Shown in pieces: positions 18,314 to 27,473 of a stretch of 64,000 nucleotides of DNA. The DNA is from Pseudomonas sp. CC120222-01a (GTDB taxonomy: Bacteria > Pseudomonadota > Gammaproteobacteria > Pseudomonadales > Pseudomonadaceae): NCBI RefSeq assembly GCF_003097235.1, contig NZ_QEQQ01000011.1, forward strand, positions 119,194 to 183,193, written 5' to 3'. The stretch's first letter is position 1. The number at the start of each line of letters is the position of its first letter. Below the pieces are notes generated by a model. The model was given only the letters and a program-made list of their open reading frames with translations, was not told where the DNA came from and searched no databases. The position numbers and the translations under genes were made by a program.

Positions 18314-19924
18314 ATGAGCCTCATCTCCATTGGCGTCAGCGGCCTCACGGCGGCGCAGATCGCCCTTGCCACCAGCAGCAACAACACCACCAACGCCTAT
18401 ACCGATGGCTACACCCGTCAGGTCGCCAATTTCAGCGAAGCGACTTCGGGCAGTGGCGTGCAGGTGTCCAGCGTCAGCCGTGAGTACAACCAGTTCGTCA
18501 CCACCCAGCTCAATGGCTCGATCAGCGCCGAGAGCGCACTGTCCACCCAGCAGACCGAGGTCGACCAGATCGACAGCCTGCTGGCGGACAGCGATGCCAG
18601 CCTGGATGCGCTGCTGCAGAACTTCTTCTCGGCGATCCAGACCCTGACCTCCGACGCCAGCGATACCGCCGCCCGGGAAGAAGTGGTGGGCGCCGCAGAA
18701 ACGCTGGCCAGCCAGTTCAACCAGCTGGGCAGCTACTTGTCGGCCATGTCCGATGACGTGAACAACCAGATCGACGACCAGGTCAGCCAGATCAACGACC
18801 TGAGTTCGCAGATCGCCACACTGAACGACCAGATCAGCCTCTCGCAGACCTTGGGCAGCGCCTCCAACGACCTGCTCGACCAGCGCGACTTGCTGGTGAG
18901 CCAGCTCAGCGAGCTGGTGGCGGTGGACGTCAATGTGCAGGACAACGGCAGCTATACCGTCTCGCTGAGCAATGGCATGGCGCTGGTTTCCGGCGGTGAC
19001 AGCTTCTCGCTGACCACCGAAGCCTCTGCCAGCGACGCCAGCCAATCGGCCATCAGCTACGTCGATGCCGCCGGCAACAGCGTGACCCTGGACAACAGCG
19101 TGCTCGACAGCGGCTCGCTCGGCGGCCTGATCGAGTTCCGCGACACCACCCTGGCCGAAACCCAGAACCAGCTTGGCCTGATGGCCGTGTCGCTGACCCA
19201 GGCCTTCAACAGCCTGCAGGCCCAAGGCATCGACCTCAACGGCGACACCGGCACGGCGATGTTCTCGGTGGCCGACCCACTGGTGTACGGCAATACCGGC
19301 AATACCGGCGATGCCACCCTCAGCGCCACGTTCAGCGACGATGTCAGCGCCCTGACCAGCAGCGACTACACCGTGACCTGGTCCGACAGCGATGGTTTCA
19401 GCGTGACCCGCAACGATACCGGCGCCAGCGTCGACGCCAGCTATGACAGCGACAGCGGCACCCTCAGTTTCGCCGGCATGGAGCTGACCATCAGCGGCAC
19501 CGCCGCAGATGGCGACAGCTTCCTGGTCCAGCCCACGCGCAACGCAGCCAGCAGCTTCACCTCGCTGCTCACTGACGGCGAGCAGATCGCCGCCGGCACT
19601 TCCAGCGGCAGCAGCGACAACACCAACGCCCTGGCCATGCTCAACCTGCAGACCAGCGACATCGTCGGCGGCAGCGCCACCCTCAGCGAGACCTACGCCT
19701 CGCTGGTCAGCGATGTGGGCAGCACCGCCACCCGTGTGGCGGCGCAACTGCAGACCCAGTCGGCACTCACCGAGCAGCTGACCACCCTGCAGCAGTCGGA
19801 ATCGGGGGTGAACCTCGACGAAGAGGCGGCCAACCTGATCGTCTACCAGCAGTACTACCAAGCCTGCGCGAAGATCGTCGAGGTAGGCACCACGGTCCTC
19901 GACACCATCCTCAACATCGACTGA
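18314..19924 (+). CDS. flgK: Hook-filament junction protein 1, FlgK
   Basis: FlgK is the first junction protein between hook and filament. The 536-residue protein (E. coli about 547) has the N-terminal coiled segment with TTNAYTDGYTRQV, a long Ser/Thr/Asp-rich central region and the conserved C-terminus NLDEEAANLIVYQQYYQACAK. It is exported with the help of FlgN, has its own FliA promoter and lies 23 bases before flgL. Confidence 0.95.
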   Translation: MSLISIGVSGLTAAQIALATSSNNTTNAYTDGYTRQVANFSEATSGSGVQVSSVSREYNQFVTTQLNGSISAESALSTQQTEVDQIDSLLADSDASLDALLQNFFSAIQTLTSDASDTAAREEVVGAAETLASQFNQLGSYLSAMSDDVNNQIDDQVSQINDLSSQIATLNDQISLSQTLGSASNDLLDQRDLLVSQLSELVAVDVNVQDNGSYTVSLSNGMALVSGGDSFSLTTEASASDASQSAISYVDAAGNSVTLDNSVLDSGSLGGLIEFRDTTLAETQNQLGLMAVSLTQAFNSLQAQGIDLNGDTGTAMFSVADPLVYGNTGNTGDATLSATFSDDVSALTSSDYTVTWSDSDGFSVTRNDTGASVDASYDSDSGTLSFAGMELTISGTAADGDSFLVQPTRNAASSFTSLLTDGEQIAAGTSSGSSDNTNALAMLNLQTSDIVGGSATLSETYASLVSDVGSTATRVAAQLQTQSALTEQLTTLQQSESGVNLDEEAANLIVYQQYYQACAKIVEVGTTVLDTILNID

Positions 19925-19947
19925 TCGCCCCCCCAGGAGAACCCGCC

Positions 19948-21144
19948 ATGCGCCTGAGCAGTGCGACCATCTACAACCAGAACCTCAATTCCATGCTGTC
20001 CCAGCAGGCCGCCTACCAGGAAGCCGCGCTGGAAGTCTCCAGTGGCACCCGTGTGGTCAACCCGTCGGACGACTCCCTGGCCGCCGCGCAGGCAGTGACC
20101 GTGCGCCAGTCGATTGCGGCAAACGAGCAATATGCCGATTCGCGCGCGGCGATCACCACTTCGCTGTCCCAGGAAGAAAGCACCCTGGACAGCATCAACG
20201 ACGCCATCACCAGTGCCATGAGCCTGGTGGTGCAAGCCGGCAACGGCACCCTCAGCGATGCCGACCGCGAGTCCCTGGCCACGTCCCTGCAGGGCATCTA
20301 CGACACCTTGGTGACCCTGGCCAACAGCACCGACAGCAATGGCAACTACCTGTTCTCCGGTTACCAGAGCCAGACCCCTGCCTTCGCCGAGAATGCCGAT
20401 GGCGAAATGGTTTACCAGGGTGACGACAACGTGGTCACGCAACAGGTCAGCGCCACCCAGAGCATGGCCAGCGGCGACAACGGCGCGACGATCTTCCTCT
20501 CGGTGAGCAGCAGCGCCGGCTTTGTCGCCGAGGCTGGCGACAACACCGGCACACTGACCTTCGCCGGCCCCGACATTGCCGATACCAGCGCGACCAATTA
20601 CGGCGAGGCCTTCACCCTGACCTTCAGCATCGCCGATGACGGTACTACCCAATACAGCGTCGATGGCCAGGACCCGGTGCCCTACACCGACGGCGACACC
20701 CTGGAAATCAACGGCCTGAGCCTGACGCTGAGCGGTACCCCGGCCGAGGGTGACAGCCTGACGGTCAGCGCTGCGGCCGATGCCGAACCGGACGTGTTCG
20801 CCACGCTACAGAACCTGATCACCGCCCTGCAGACACCGGTCGAGGACGAGGCCGACCAGGCGGCCCTGAGCAATACCCTGTCAACCTCCAGCCGCGAGCT
20901 GAGCAACGCCCAGGACAACGTGCTGACCGTGCTCACCTCGGTGGGGACCCGGCTAAGCCAGGTGGACGTGCTGGACACCATCGGTGATGACCTGGCGCTG
21001 AGCTACACCGAGCGGCTTTCCGGGCTGGTGGACGCCGATTACACCGAGTCGATCTCGCGCTATGTGACCCTGCAAGTGTCGATGCAGGCGGCCCAACAGA
21101 CCTTCGCCAGCGTGCAGCAACTCTCGCTGTTCGAATACATTTAG
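19948..21144 (+). CDS. flgL: Hook-filament junction protein 3, FlgL
   Basis: FlgL is the second junction protein and is flagellin-like at its ends. The 398-residue protein has the flagellin-type N-terminus (SGTRVVNPSDDSLAAAQA, about 32-50) and the C-terminal helix (RYVTLQVSMQAAQQTFASVQQLSLFEYI). It is about 80 residues longer than E. coli FlgL, the extra length being in the Ser/Thr/Asp-rich central domain around residues 170-280. It ends against a REPIN and is convergent with fliR. Confidence 0.93.
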   Translation: MRLSSATIYNQNLNSMLSQQAAYQEAALEVSSGTRVVNPSDDSLAAAQAVTVRQSIAANEQYADSRAAITTSLSQEESTLDSINDAITSAMSLVVQAGNGTLSDADRESLATSLQGIYDTLVTLANSTDSNGNYLFSGYQSQTPAFAENADGEMVYQGDDNVVTQQVSATQSMASGDNGATIFLSVSSSAGFVAEAGDNTGTLTFAGPDIADTSATNYGEAFTLTFSIADDGTTQYSVDGQDPVPYTDGDTLEINGLSLTLSGTPAEGDSLTVSAAADAEPDVFATLQNLITALQTPVEDEADQAALSNTLSTSSRELSNAQDNVLTVLTSVGTRLSQVDVLDTIGDDLALSYTERLSGLVDADYTESISRYVTLQVSMQAAQQTFASVQQLSLFEYI

Positions 21145-21163
21145 GTCGGCGAACACCGACCCA

Positions 21164-21281
21164 TGTGGGAGCGGCCTTGTGTCGCGAAAGGGCTGCGCAG
21201 CAGCCCCAGCGATTTCGGCTGCGAAGCTGATGACTTTGGGGCCGCTGCGCGGCCCTTTCGCGACACAAGGCCGCTCCCACA
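21164..21281. repeat. REPIN (118-base imperfect palindrome)
   Basis: TGTGGGAGCGGCCTTGTGTCGCG at the left end is repeated inverted at the right end, with inner GC-rich hairpins (GGGCTGCGCAGCAGCCC and GGCCGCTGCGCGGCC). The same element recurs at 25661-25777 and 38075-38191 with nearly the same length. It lies between convergent flgL and fliR. Confidence 0.85.
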
Positions 21282-21298
21282 GTGATCGCGCAGGTTCC

Positions 21299-22084
21299 TC
21301 AGGCAGGCATGGCTTCGATAAACACCTGCATGAAATGCAGTGCCTGATACAGCAACCCCGCCAGAAACTGTCCCAAATCCCCCACCAGCACCGTCAGCAG
21401 CAACATGCCGACGAACAAGGTTGCCGGAAAGCCCACCGAAAACACCGTCAGCTGCGGCGCAACGCGGTTGAGGATGCCCATTGCCAGGTTAATGATCAGC
21501 AACGCGCCCACCATCGGCAACGCCAGCAACAACCCGGTCAGGAAAATGCTCCCACCGTGCCGTGCCAGCAAGTTCCAGGCCTGCGGATCGAGACCGAACT
21601 GGCCGACCGGCAGCAGGGAAAACGTCGCCGACAGCAACTCCAGCACCATCAGGTGCCCGTCCAGGGCCAGGAACATCAGGATCGTCACCAGGCTGAGAAA
21701 ACGCGACAGCACCTGGCTGTTGGTGCCGGTATCGGCAGAAAAGAACGACGCGAAGGCCAGCCCCATCTGCATGCCGCAGATTTCCCCGGCCATTTCCACC
21801 ACCGCCAGGGTGATGCGCATGACCATGCCCAGCGACATGCCAATCAGCACTTGCTCGACGATCACCCCAAGCCCGGCCCAGGAGATCAGCGGCACATCCG
21901 GCATCGGTGGCAGGTTGGGCGTGAGCAGCACCGCCAGCAGCAGCGAAAGGCCGACCTTCACCTGACTGGAGACGTTCTTGTGGCCCAGGATCGGGTCGCT
22001 CATGAAGAACGCCAGCAACCGGCAGAACGGCCAGAAAAACGCACTCACCCAGAGCTGCAACTGCTCCCAGCCAAACTCGATCAA
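21299..22084 (-). CDS. fliR: Flagellar export gate protein FliR
   Basis: FliR is an inner-membrane part of the flagellar type III export gate (FliP5-FliQ4-FliR1). The 261-residue protein has about six membrane helices and family motifs such as LLAFFMSDPILGHKNV and GMSLGMVMRITLAVVEMAGE. It is the last gene of the fliLMNOPQR block and starts six bases after fliQ. Confidence 0.95.
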   Translation of the reverse strand: MIEFGWEQLQLWVSAFFWPFCRLLAFFMSDPILGHKNVSSQVKVGLSLLLAVLLTPNLPPMPDVPLISWAGLGVIVEQVLIGMSLGMVMRITLAVVEMAGEICGMQMGLAFASFFSADTGTNSQVLSRFLSLVTILMFLALDGHLMVLELLSATFSLLPVGQFGLDPQAWNLLARHGGSIFLTGLLLALPMVGALLIINLAMGILNRVAPQLTVFSVGFPATLFVGMLLLTVLVGDLGQFLAGLLYQALHFMQVFIEAMPA

Positions 22085-22090
22085 CGCCGT

Positions 22091-22360
22091 TCAACCCACC
22101 AGTTGCGGCAGGCTGGTGAACAGCGCGCGCGTGTAGTCCACCAGCATCTCCATGAGCATGGGCCCGGCGAGGATCAGCACCAGGCACACGCCGGCGATCT
22201 TCGGGATGAACGACAGGGTCGATTCGTTGATCTGTGTCGCGGCCTGGAACAGGCTGACCAGCAGGCCGATGCACAAGGTCACCAGCAGCAGCGGTGCGGC
22301 CACGGTCATGCTCATGCGCATGCCTTTGTAGGCCAGGTCCATCACCATTTCCGGGGTCAT
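22091..22360 (-). CDS. fliQ: Flagellar export gate protein FliQ
   Basis: FliQ is a small gate subunit with two membrane helices. The 89-residue protein starts MTPEMVMDLAYKGMRMSM, the family start, so the ATG at 22360 is used instead of the longer open frame. The second helix (IPKIAGVCLVLILAGPMLMEML) is typical. Confidence 0.95.
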   Translation of the reverse strand: MTPEMVMDLAYKGMRMSMTVAAPLLLVTLCIGLLVSLFQAATQINESTLSFIPKIAGVCLVLILAGPMLMEMLVDYTRALFTSLPQLVG

Positions 22361-22379
22361 CTTGGCTGTCCTCGCGGGT

Positions 22380-23129
22380 TCATACCGGGTAGAAACTCTG
22401 CGCCAGCGAGCCCAGCAGCAACTGCCAGCCATCCACCAGCACGAACAACATCAGCTTGAAGGGCAACGAGATGGTCGACGGCGGCACCATCATCATCCCC
22501 AGCGCCATCAGCACACTGGCCACCAGCAGATCGATGATCAGGAACGGGATGAAGATGGTGAAACCGGCCTGGAAAGCAGTTTTCAGTTCGCTGGTGACGA
22601 AGGCCGGCAGCAGCACGCGCATGGGCACGTCTTCCGGGCCCTGCAGGCTGTCGATACGCGCCAGGCGGGCATACAGCGCCAGGTCGGTCTGGCGGGTCTG
22701 CGCCAGCATGAAGGTGCGAAACGGCTGGCTACCTTGGTCAAGAAACTGCTCGACGCCGATCTGGTCCTGGGAGAACGGCACCCAGGCCTTCTGATAGGCC
22801 TGCTCCAGGGTCGGCGACATGACGAAGAAAGTCAGGAACAGCGCCAGGCCCAGCAGCACTTGGTTAGGTGGTGCGCTGGTGGTGCCGATCGCGGTGCGCA
22901 ACAGGCCGAGCACGATGATGATGCGGGTGAAGCCGGTCATCATCAGCAACACCGCTGGCAGGAACGCCATGGCGCTGAGCAGCAGCAAGGTCTGCAGGCT
23001 CAGCGACCACTGCTCGCCCCCGGCCTGCCCGGTGAACCCGGCCAATCCCTGCAGGGCCGGCGCCGCCTCGGCGGCCGGCAGCAGTGCCAGCATCAGCAGC
23101 GGCACCCAGATCATCCGCCCGGCGCTCAT
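22380..23129 (-). CDS. fliP: Flagellar export gate protein FliP
   Basis: FliP forms the pentameric core of the export gate. The 249-residue precursor starts at 23129 ([20 protein letters not shown]) with a cleavable signal peptide. The family signature [20 protein letters not shown] is followed by [20 protein letters not shown], and the C-terminal helices are present. The start overlaps the fliO stop by four bases, so the longer open frame running through fliO is rejected. Confidence 0.95.
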   Translation of the reverse strand: MSAGRMIWVPLLMLALLPAAEAAPALQGLAGFTGQAGGEQWSLSLQTLLLLSAMAFLPAVLLMMTGFTRIIIVLGLLRTAIGTTSAPPNQVLLGLALFLTFFVMSPTLEQAYQKAWVPFSQDQIGVEQFLDQGSQPFRTFMLAQTRQTDLALYARLARIDSLQGPEDVPMRVLLPAFVTSELKTAFQAGFTIFIPFLIIDLLVASVLMALGMMMVPPSTISLPFKLMLFVLVDGWQLLLGSLAQSFYPV

Positions 23130-23542
23130 GGGCGCGGCTCCGGGTCGCGCTGCCCACCCTGCTTGAGCGCCTCGACCAGACGCAAGGCAAAGCCTCGCCC
23201 GGGCGCCTCGGCTTCGACTTGCGGCGCGGCCGACGGGGCTTCCAGGTCGCACAGGCAGCTCACCTGCTGGGCCGTGACGCCCAGCACCAGCCGGCGCCCC
23301 TGTACGTCCACCACCACCACTTTCTCGCGTTGCCCCACGCGGGTGCTGGCCACCACCTGCACCACCTTGGCCGAGGATGACGGCCGCGCACCGAAGCGCG
23401 CCACCAGCCAGCCGCACAGCAGCACGCAAGCCACCACCACACCCAAGGCCAGCGCCGTCTTGCCCAGCAGGCTCAGCCCGACCAGGTCGTCCGCTGGCAC
23501 GCCGATGCTGGCGGGCACGGCCAGCGCATTGGTGGTGCTCAT
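23126..23542 (-). CDS. fliO: Flagellar export assembly protein FliO
   Basis: FliO is a membrane protein that assists FliP assembly. The 138-residue protein has one membrane helix (about 26-47, [20 protein letters not shown]) and the short cytoplasmic beta domain with [24 protein letters not shown]. It overlaps fliN and fliP by four bases on either side. Confidence 0.92.
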   Translation of the reverse strand: MSTTNALAVPASIGVPADDLVGLSLLGKTALALGVVVACVLLCGWLVARFGARPSSSAKVVQVVASTRVGQREKVVVVDVQGRRLVLGVTAQQVSCLCDLEAPSAAPQVEAEAPGRGFALRLVEALKQGGQRDPEPRP

Positions 23543-24003
23543 CGGTTGAGCTTCTGCACGCGCTCGGACGGCGTGATGATTTCGGTGATGCGGATGCCGT
23601 AGCGGTCATCCACCACCACCACTTCGCCCTGGGCGACCAGGTAGCTGTTGATCAGGATGTCCATCGGCTCGCCCGCCAGGCCATCGAGGGCCAGTACCGA
23701 ACCCTGGGCCAGCTCCAGCAGCTGCTTGATGGTGATCCGCGTGCGCCCCAGCTCCACGCTGAGCTTCACCGGGATGTCCATGATCATTTCCAGCTCGCGC
23801 GGCGACGCCAGCGCCTGGGCCGCGCCCAACGGCTTGAACACCGCGCCCGGCGCCGGGCTGGCCGCAGCGGCCTGCTCGGCGTCGCCCTGCTCGGCCAGGG
23901 CTGCGGCCCAGGGGTCGTCAGCCTCGTCGGCCGCACCCTGCTCGGCCAGGGCGCTGGCCCACTCGTCGTCTTCGCGCGGTTCGGGGGTGTTCGGGTCACT
24001 CAT
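23539..24003 (-). CDS. fliN: Flagellar motor switch protein FliN
   Basis: FliN forms the lower C-ring with FliM and FliG and docks FliH for export. The 154-residue protein has an acidic, Ala-rich N-terminal half with an internal repeat ([28 protein letters not shown]) and a C-terminal SpoA domain (about 75-150, [30 protein letters not shown]). The duplicated N-terminal segment is the only unusual point. Confidence 0.95.
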   Translation of the reverse strand: MSDPNTPEPREDDEWASALAEQGAADEADDPWAAALAEQGDAEQAAAASPAPGAVFKPLGAAQALASPRELEMIMDIPVKLSVELGRTRITIKQLLELAQGSVLALDGLAGEPMDILINSYLVAQGEVVVVDDRYGIRITEIITPSERVQKLNR

Positions 24004-25072
24004 GATCGGATTCCTTGGCTTTGGGCAGGTGGCCCTTGACGAATCGGCTGGAAGAAGAAGGCTTGCCGATGGAGTGATCGATCAACTCCTTCACCAGCAA
24101 AGCACGGGCGCCGTTGTAGCTGCCGTACTCGCAGGTCATCACCGGCACCCCGTCGACACGCACCTTGACGCTGTCGGGCAGTTCGATGGGCAGCACGTCA
24201 CCAACCTTCAGCGCCATGACCTGGCCCAGGCGCGACTCGACCTCGACGAAGTCGGCGATCAGGTCGACCTGCGACTGGGTGATCTCGTCGGCCATGCGCC
24301 GGTTCCACTGGCGCTCTTCCTCGGGGTTGACGTCGGTCAGCGGGCCGCTGAGCAGCTGGCGCATGGGCTCGATCATCAGGTAGGGAATGACGATGTTGAA
24401 GTCGCTGGAGAGGTTGCCGACCTCCAGGTGGAAGGTGGCATTGACCACGATCTCGTTGGGAGAACCGGTGATATTGGCGAACTTGGCCTGCATTTCCGAG
24501 CGCAGGTACTCGATCTCCAGCGGGTAGACCGACTTCCAGGCATCGCGGTAGGCGTCCACCGCCAGCCCCATCAGGCGGCGGATGATGCGTTGCTCGGTGC
24601 TGGTGAACTCGCGACCCTCGGACTTGGTCACGAAACGCCCATCGCCGCCGAACAGGTTGTCCACCACCATGAACACCACGCTGGGCGGGAACACCACCAG
24701 GGCTGTGCCTCGCAGCGGTTTCATCGCCAGCAGGTTGATGTTCGAAGGCATCGGCAGGTGCAGCGAAAAGTCACTGAAGCTCTGGTAGCCGATGTTCTTG
24801 AAGGTGATGTCCACGTTGCGCCGGATCAGGTTGAACAGGCTCATGCGGAAATGCCGGGCAAAGCGGCCGTTGATGATATCCAGGGTATGCAGGCGCTCCT
24901 GGATGACACGGTGCTGGGTCGCGGGGTCATAGGGGCGTACCCGCTCGTGCGGCGCCAAGTCGTCGGGGAAGTCGAAACCGGCCTCGTCAGCGAACTCGGA
25001 CGTGTCCAGGTCGTCACCGCCGCGCAGCAGCATGTCGATCTCTTCTTGAGAGAGCATGTCGTTGGTGGACAT
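23996..25072 (-). CDS. fliM: Flagellar motor switch protein FliM
   Basis: FliM is the middle C-ring protein that receives the CheY-P signal. The 358-residue protein starts MSTNDMLSQEEIDMLLRGGD, so the N-terminal CheY-binding peptide (LSQxEIDxLL) is intact. The CheC-like middle domain and C-terminal SpoA domain (about 270-345) follow. It overlaps fliN by eight bases and lies four bases after fliL. Confidence 0.96.
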   Translation of the reverse strand: MSTNDMLSQEEIDMLLRGGDDLDTSEFADEAGFDFPDDLAPHERVRPYDPATQHRVIQERLHTLDIINGRFARHFRMSLFNLIRRNVDITFKNIGYQSFSDFSLHLPMPSNINLLAMKPLRGTALVVFPPSVVFMVVDNLFGGDGRFVTKSEGREFTSTEQRIIRRLMGLAVDAYRDAWKSVYPLEIEYLRSEMQAKFANITGSPNEIVVNATFHLEVGNLSSDFNIVIPYLMIEPMRQLLSGPLTDVNPEEERQWNRRMADEITQSQVDLIADFVEVESRLGQVMALKVGDVLPIELPDSVKVRVDGVPVMTCEYGSYNGARALLVKELIDHSIGKPSSSSRFVKGHLPKAKESDHE

Positions 25073-25076
25073 GGGC

Positions 25077-25538
25077 TTACTGCACGATGAAATCGGTATA
25101 GAGCACGCCGATCAACGCCAGGTCTGGCTGCTCGGTGCCCAGGGTATTTCGCAGCAGCGCGAGAATGCTCGCCGCCAGCGCGTCCTTGCCCGCCGGGGTG
25201 GCCAGCTCGCTGCTGTCCTGCCCGCTCAGCGCAGTCAGCAGCTGGCTGCGGATCTTCGGCATGTAGAGTTCGAGCAGCTTGCGCGTGGCTTCGTTGCCGA
25301 CTTCCAGGTTGAAGCCCACGTAAAGCATGCTCGCTTCGTCATGCGCGCTGCGCAGGTTCACGGTCATCGGCGCGACGCTGACCAGCAGCGGGGCCTGCGG
25401 GGCCTTGAAGGTCGCGTGCGCCTGCTGGGCATTGGCCCGTTCGCGCATCACGTAGGCGTACACCCCCGCGGAACTGGCCGCCGCGGCAACCAGGGCAATG
25501 GGAATGAACCAGAGCCAGATTTTCTTGGAGGTGGGCAT
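25077..25538 (-). CDS. fliL: Flagellar basal-body associated protein FliL
   Basis: FliL is a single-pass membrane protein around the stator that supports torque. The 153-residue protein has an N-terminal membrane helix (about 8-30, WLWFIPIALVAAAASSAGVYAYV) and a stomatin-like periplasmic domain with FNLEVGNEATRKLLELYMPKIRSQLL. It is the first gene of the fliLMNOPQR block and is cut off from fliK by a REPIN. Confidence 0.93.
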   Translation of the reverse strand: MPTSKKIWLWFIPIALVAAAASSAGVYAYVMRERANAQQAHATFKAPQAPLLVSVAPMTVNLRSAHDEASMLYVGFNLEVGNEATRKLLELYMPKIRSQLLTALSGQDSSELATPAGKDALAASILALLRNTLGTEQPDLALIGVLYTDFIVQ

Positions 25539-25660
25539 GGGCAGCGGCCTTGGAGAAGCGGTTCGAAAGGGCGCAAGTATGAACAGCCGGAGGAAGCAGC
25601 TAAGGCGGGATTAGCGAGGGTTAAGCGCCTCAACTTGTGGCTTTGCGTACTCCCGGCTCT

Positions 25661-25777
25661 TGTGGGAGCGGCCTTGTGTCGCGAAAGGGCTGCAGAGCGG
25701 CCCCAAGATTTCAGCAGCGCAGCAAATATCGCCGGGGCTGCTGCGCAGCCCTTTCGCGACACAAGGCCGCTCCCACA
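25661..25777. repeat. REPIN (117-base imperfect palindrome) between fliK and fliL
   Basis: This is the same element as at 21164-21281, with inverted TGTGGGAGCGGCCTTGTGTC ends. It lies directly behind the fliK stop and upstream of fliL, so it divides the fliFGHIJK and fliLMNOPQR transcription units and could end or stabilise the fliK transcript. Confidence 0.85.
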
Positions 25778-25791
25778 ACGACCGCACCAGA

Positions 25792-27003
25792 TCAGAGGTA
25801 AAGGTCGACCCCTGCGCCGGAGGTAGCGACCTGCTGCACCTGAACCGGCTTCTCCACCTGCACCACCCGCTGCTCCCGCGCCTCACCACCCGGCGACTCT
25901 CGCCGTGGCTGCTCGCCCATGGCCTGGCGCGAGGCCCCGTCATTGACCGACGCCTCGCCCAAAGTCAGGCCCTGCGAAGCCAGTGCACTCTGCAGCTGCG
26001 GCAACGCCTGCTCCACCGCCGCACGCACCGCGGCGTGGGCCGACTGGAATTGCGCCTGCACACCGCTGTCGCTGACGTTCAGGCTGATCGATAACGGCCC
26101 GAGATCGGCCGGGTGCAGTTGCATGTCCACCTGGCGATCACCGCGCCGGACCATGCCCAGCAACTGCTGGCCCAGATCGGACTGCCACTCGTCACTGCCC
26201 ACGGTCGACGCAATCACCGGCGGCGTGGCGTCGTTGCCATTGTCGAGCACCGTCAGCGCCGACGCGTTGGGCAGCGCCGCAAGATCCCAGTCCGACGTCA
26301 GCGAGAACTGCCCGTCGCTTTTCCGAATAACGCCATCCTCGGGCTGCACTTCGGTCGCCACTGCCGCTTCTATCGCGTTATCCACAGGCAGGTAGGTATC
26401 AGTGGCCGTCTCAAGCGAATCACCGGCACCGCGCTCAACCTCAGGCTCCGGGCTCGCCCCCGCCGGCTGCGCCCAGGCCACGGGGGGCGTCACGACGAGC
26501 GCGCCGGAAGCCATCAGCCCCGCCGTGTCGATCAGTTCAAGGCGCTGGCGGATAGCCTCCAATGAATCGGCGCCCTGCTCTGTCTCGTCGTCTATCGCCA
26601 GATCATCGCCCGGCACCTCGTCGCCTGCTTGCAGCGCCACGAGGGCTGGCGCTGCCACGTCAGCGTCGACAGGCAGCGCCTCGGTCACCTCTGCAGGCGG
26701 CGGTGGTTGAGACGCCTGTTCGGGCTCAGGCTCAGGCACAGCCGGTATCGGCTCACTGGCGACCTCAGGAATTTCCGGTTGCGCCAACAGTGGCTGCTCC
26801 TGCACCACCGGTGCGGGGCTTTCGGCCACCTCGACGCTCGGGGCCGGCGTAACTTCAACAGGTACGACCGGCTCACTGTCGGCACTTTGCACCTGCTGCA
26901 AGACCGCATCGAAGGGTGTCGCCTCGCCAGCAATGGCGCTGTCGTCTGGTGCCGCCTGTGCGGCAACCGGTGCCGCAGGCGAAACAGCGGTGATGATATC
27001 CAC
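25792..27003 (-). CDS. fliK: Flagellar hook-length control protein FliK
   Basis: FliK measures hook length and switches export specificity through FlhB. The 403-residue protein has a long Pro/Ala/Glu-rich N-terminal region and the conserved C-terminal hook-length domain (about 285-370) with VDMQLHPADLGPLSISLNV. Family members are poorly conserved outside this domain. It ends the fliFGHIJK block and lies eight bases after fliJ. Confidence 0.92.
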   Translation of the reverse strand: MDIITAVSPAAPVAAQAAPDDSAIAGEATPFDAVLQQVQSADSEPVVPVEVTPAPSVEVAESPAPVVQEQPLLAQPEIPEVASEPIPAVPEPEPEQASQPPPPAEVTEALPVDADVAAPALVALQAGDEVPGDDLAIDDETEQGADSLEAIRQRLELIDTAGLMASGALVVTPPVAWAQPAGASPEPEVERGAGDSLETATDTYLPVDNAIEAAVATEVQPEDGVIRKSDGQFSLTSDWDLAALPNASALTVLDNGNDATPPVIASTVGSDEWQSDLGQQLLGMVRRGDRQVDMQLHPADLGPLSISLNVSDSGVQAQFQSAHAAVRAAVEQALPQLQSALASQGLTLGEASVNDGASRQAMGEQPRRESPGGEAREQRVVQVEKPVQVQQVATSGAGVDLYL

Positions 27004-27011
27004 GGGAAACC

Positions 27012-27461
27012 TCAGAATCCGATGTCGATGGAAGAACGGGCGCGCCCGGCCAGTTCGTCGGTACGCCGCTGTTCGGCACGCCCGGCCAGCAGGCGCTGTT
27101 CTTCAACACGCCGTGCCAACAAGGTTTCCAGGGCATTGACCTTGCGCCATTGCTGCCGCCAGTTGTCCTGGTGCTGCTGCAATTGCACACGGTGCTTGGC
27201 CAAGCCCGCTTCGGCCCGCTCGATCGCGCCTTCCAGCGACTTCAGGAAGCCTCGGTAGTTGGCCAGGGTGGACGGGGTCATGCCGTCGCCGATCAGCTCG
27301 CGCTGCAGGTTCTGGCGATACTCGCGCTGGTACTGGTCCAGCAGGCGCAACTGCTCGCGCATCTGCTGCTCGGCCCGGCGGCTCTGGGCCAGGGCGTTGG
27401 CCGCAGCCTCGCGAGCGCGGTCGGTGAGTTCGATCAGGAGCTGGAGTGATTCATGGGCCAT
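27012..27461 (-). CDS. fliJ: Flagellar export protein FliJ
   Basis: FliJ is the central stalk of the FliI ATPase ring. The 149-residue protein is a long antiparallel coiled coil with many Gln/Arg/Glu (ANALAQSRRAEQQMREQLRL), the family pattern. It lies between fliI and fliK as in Salmonella. Confidence 0.92.
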   Translation of the reverse strand: MAHESLQLLIELTDRAREAAANALAQSRRAEQQMREQLRLLDQYQREYRQNLQRELIGDGMTPSTLANYRGFLKSLEGAIERAEAGLAKHRVQLQQHQDNWRQQWRKVNALETLLARRVEEQRLLAGRAEQRRTDELAGRARSSIDIGF

Positions 27462-27473
27462 GGCTGCTTACCG

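Noticed and set aside
18257..19861. Minus-strand open frame of 534 codons opposite flgK
   Set aside because: It is the mirror of a Ser/Thr/Asp-rich gene, giving a repetitive Gly/Ala/Val pattern; no start signal is present.
21164..21281. Considered as CRISPR or as small RNA gene
   Set aside because: The structure is one inverted REP pair shared with two other loci, without regularly spaced direct repeats and spacers. A REPIN explains it fully.
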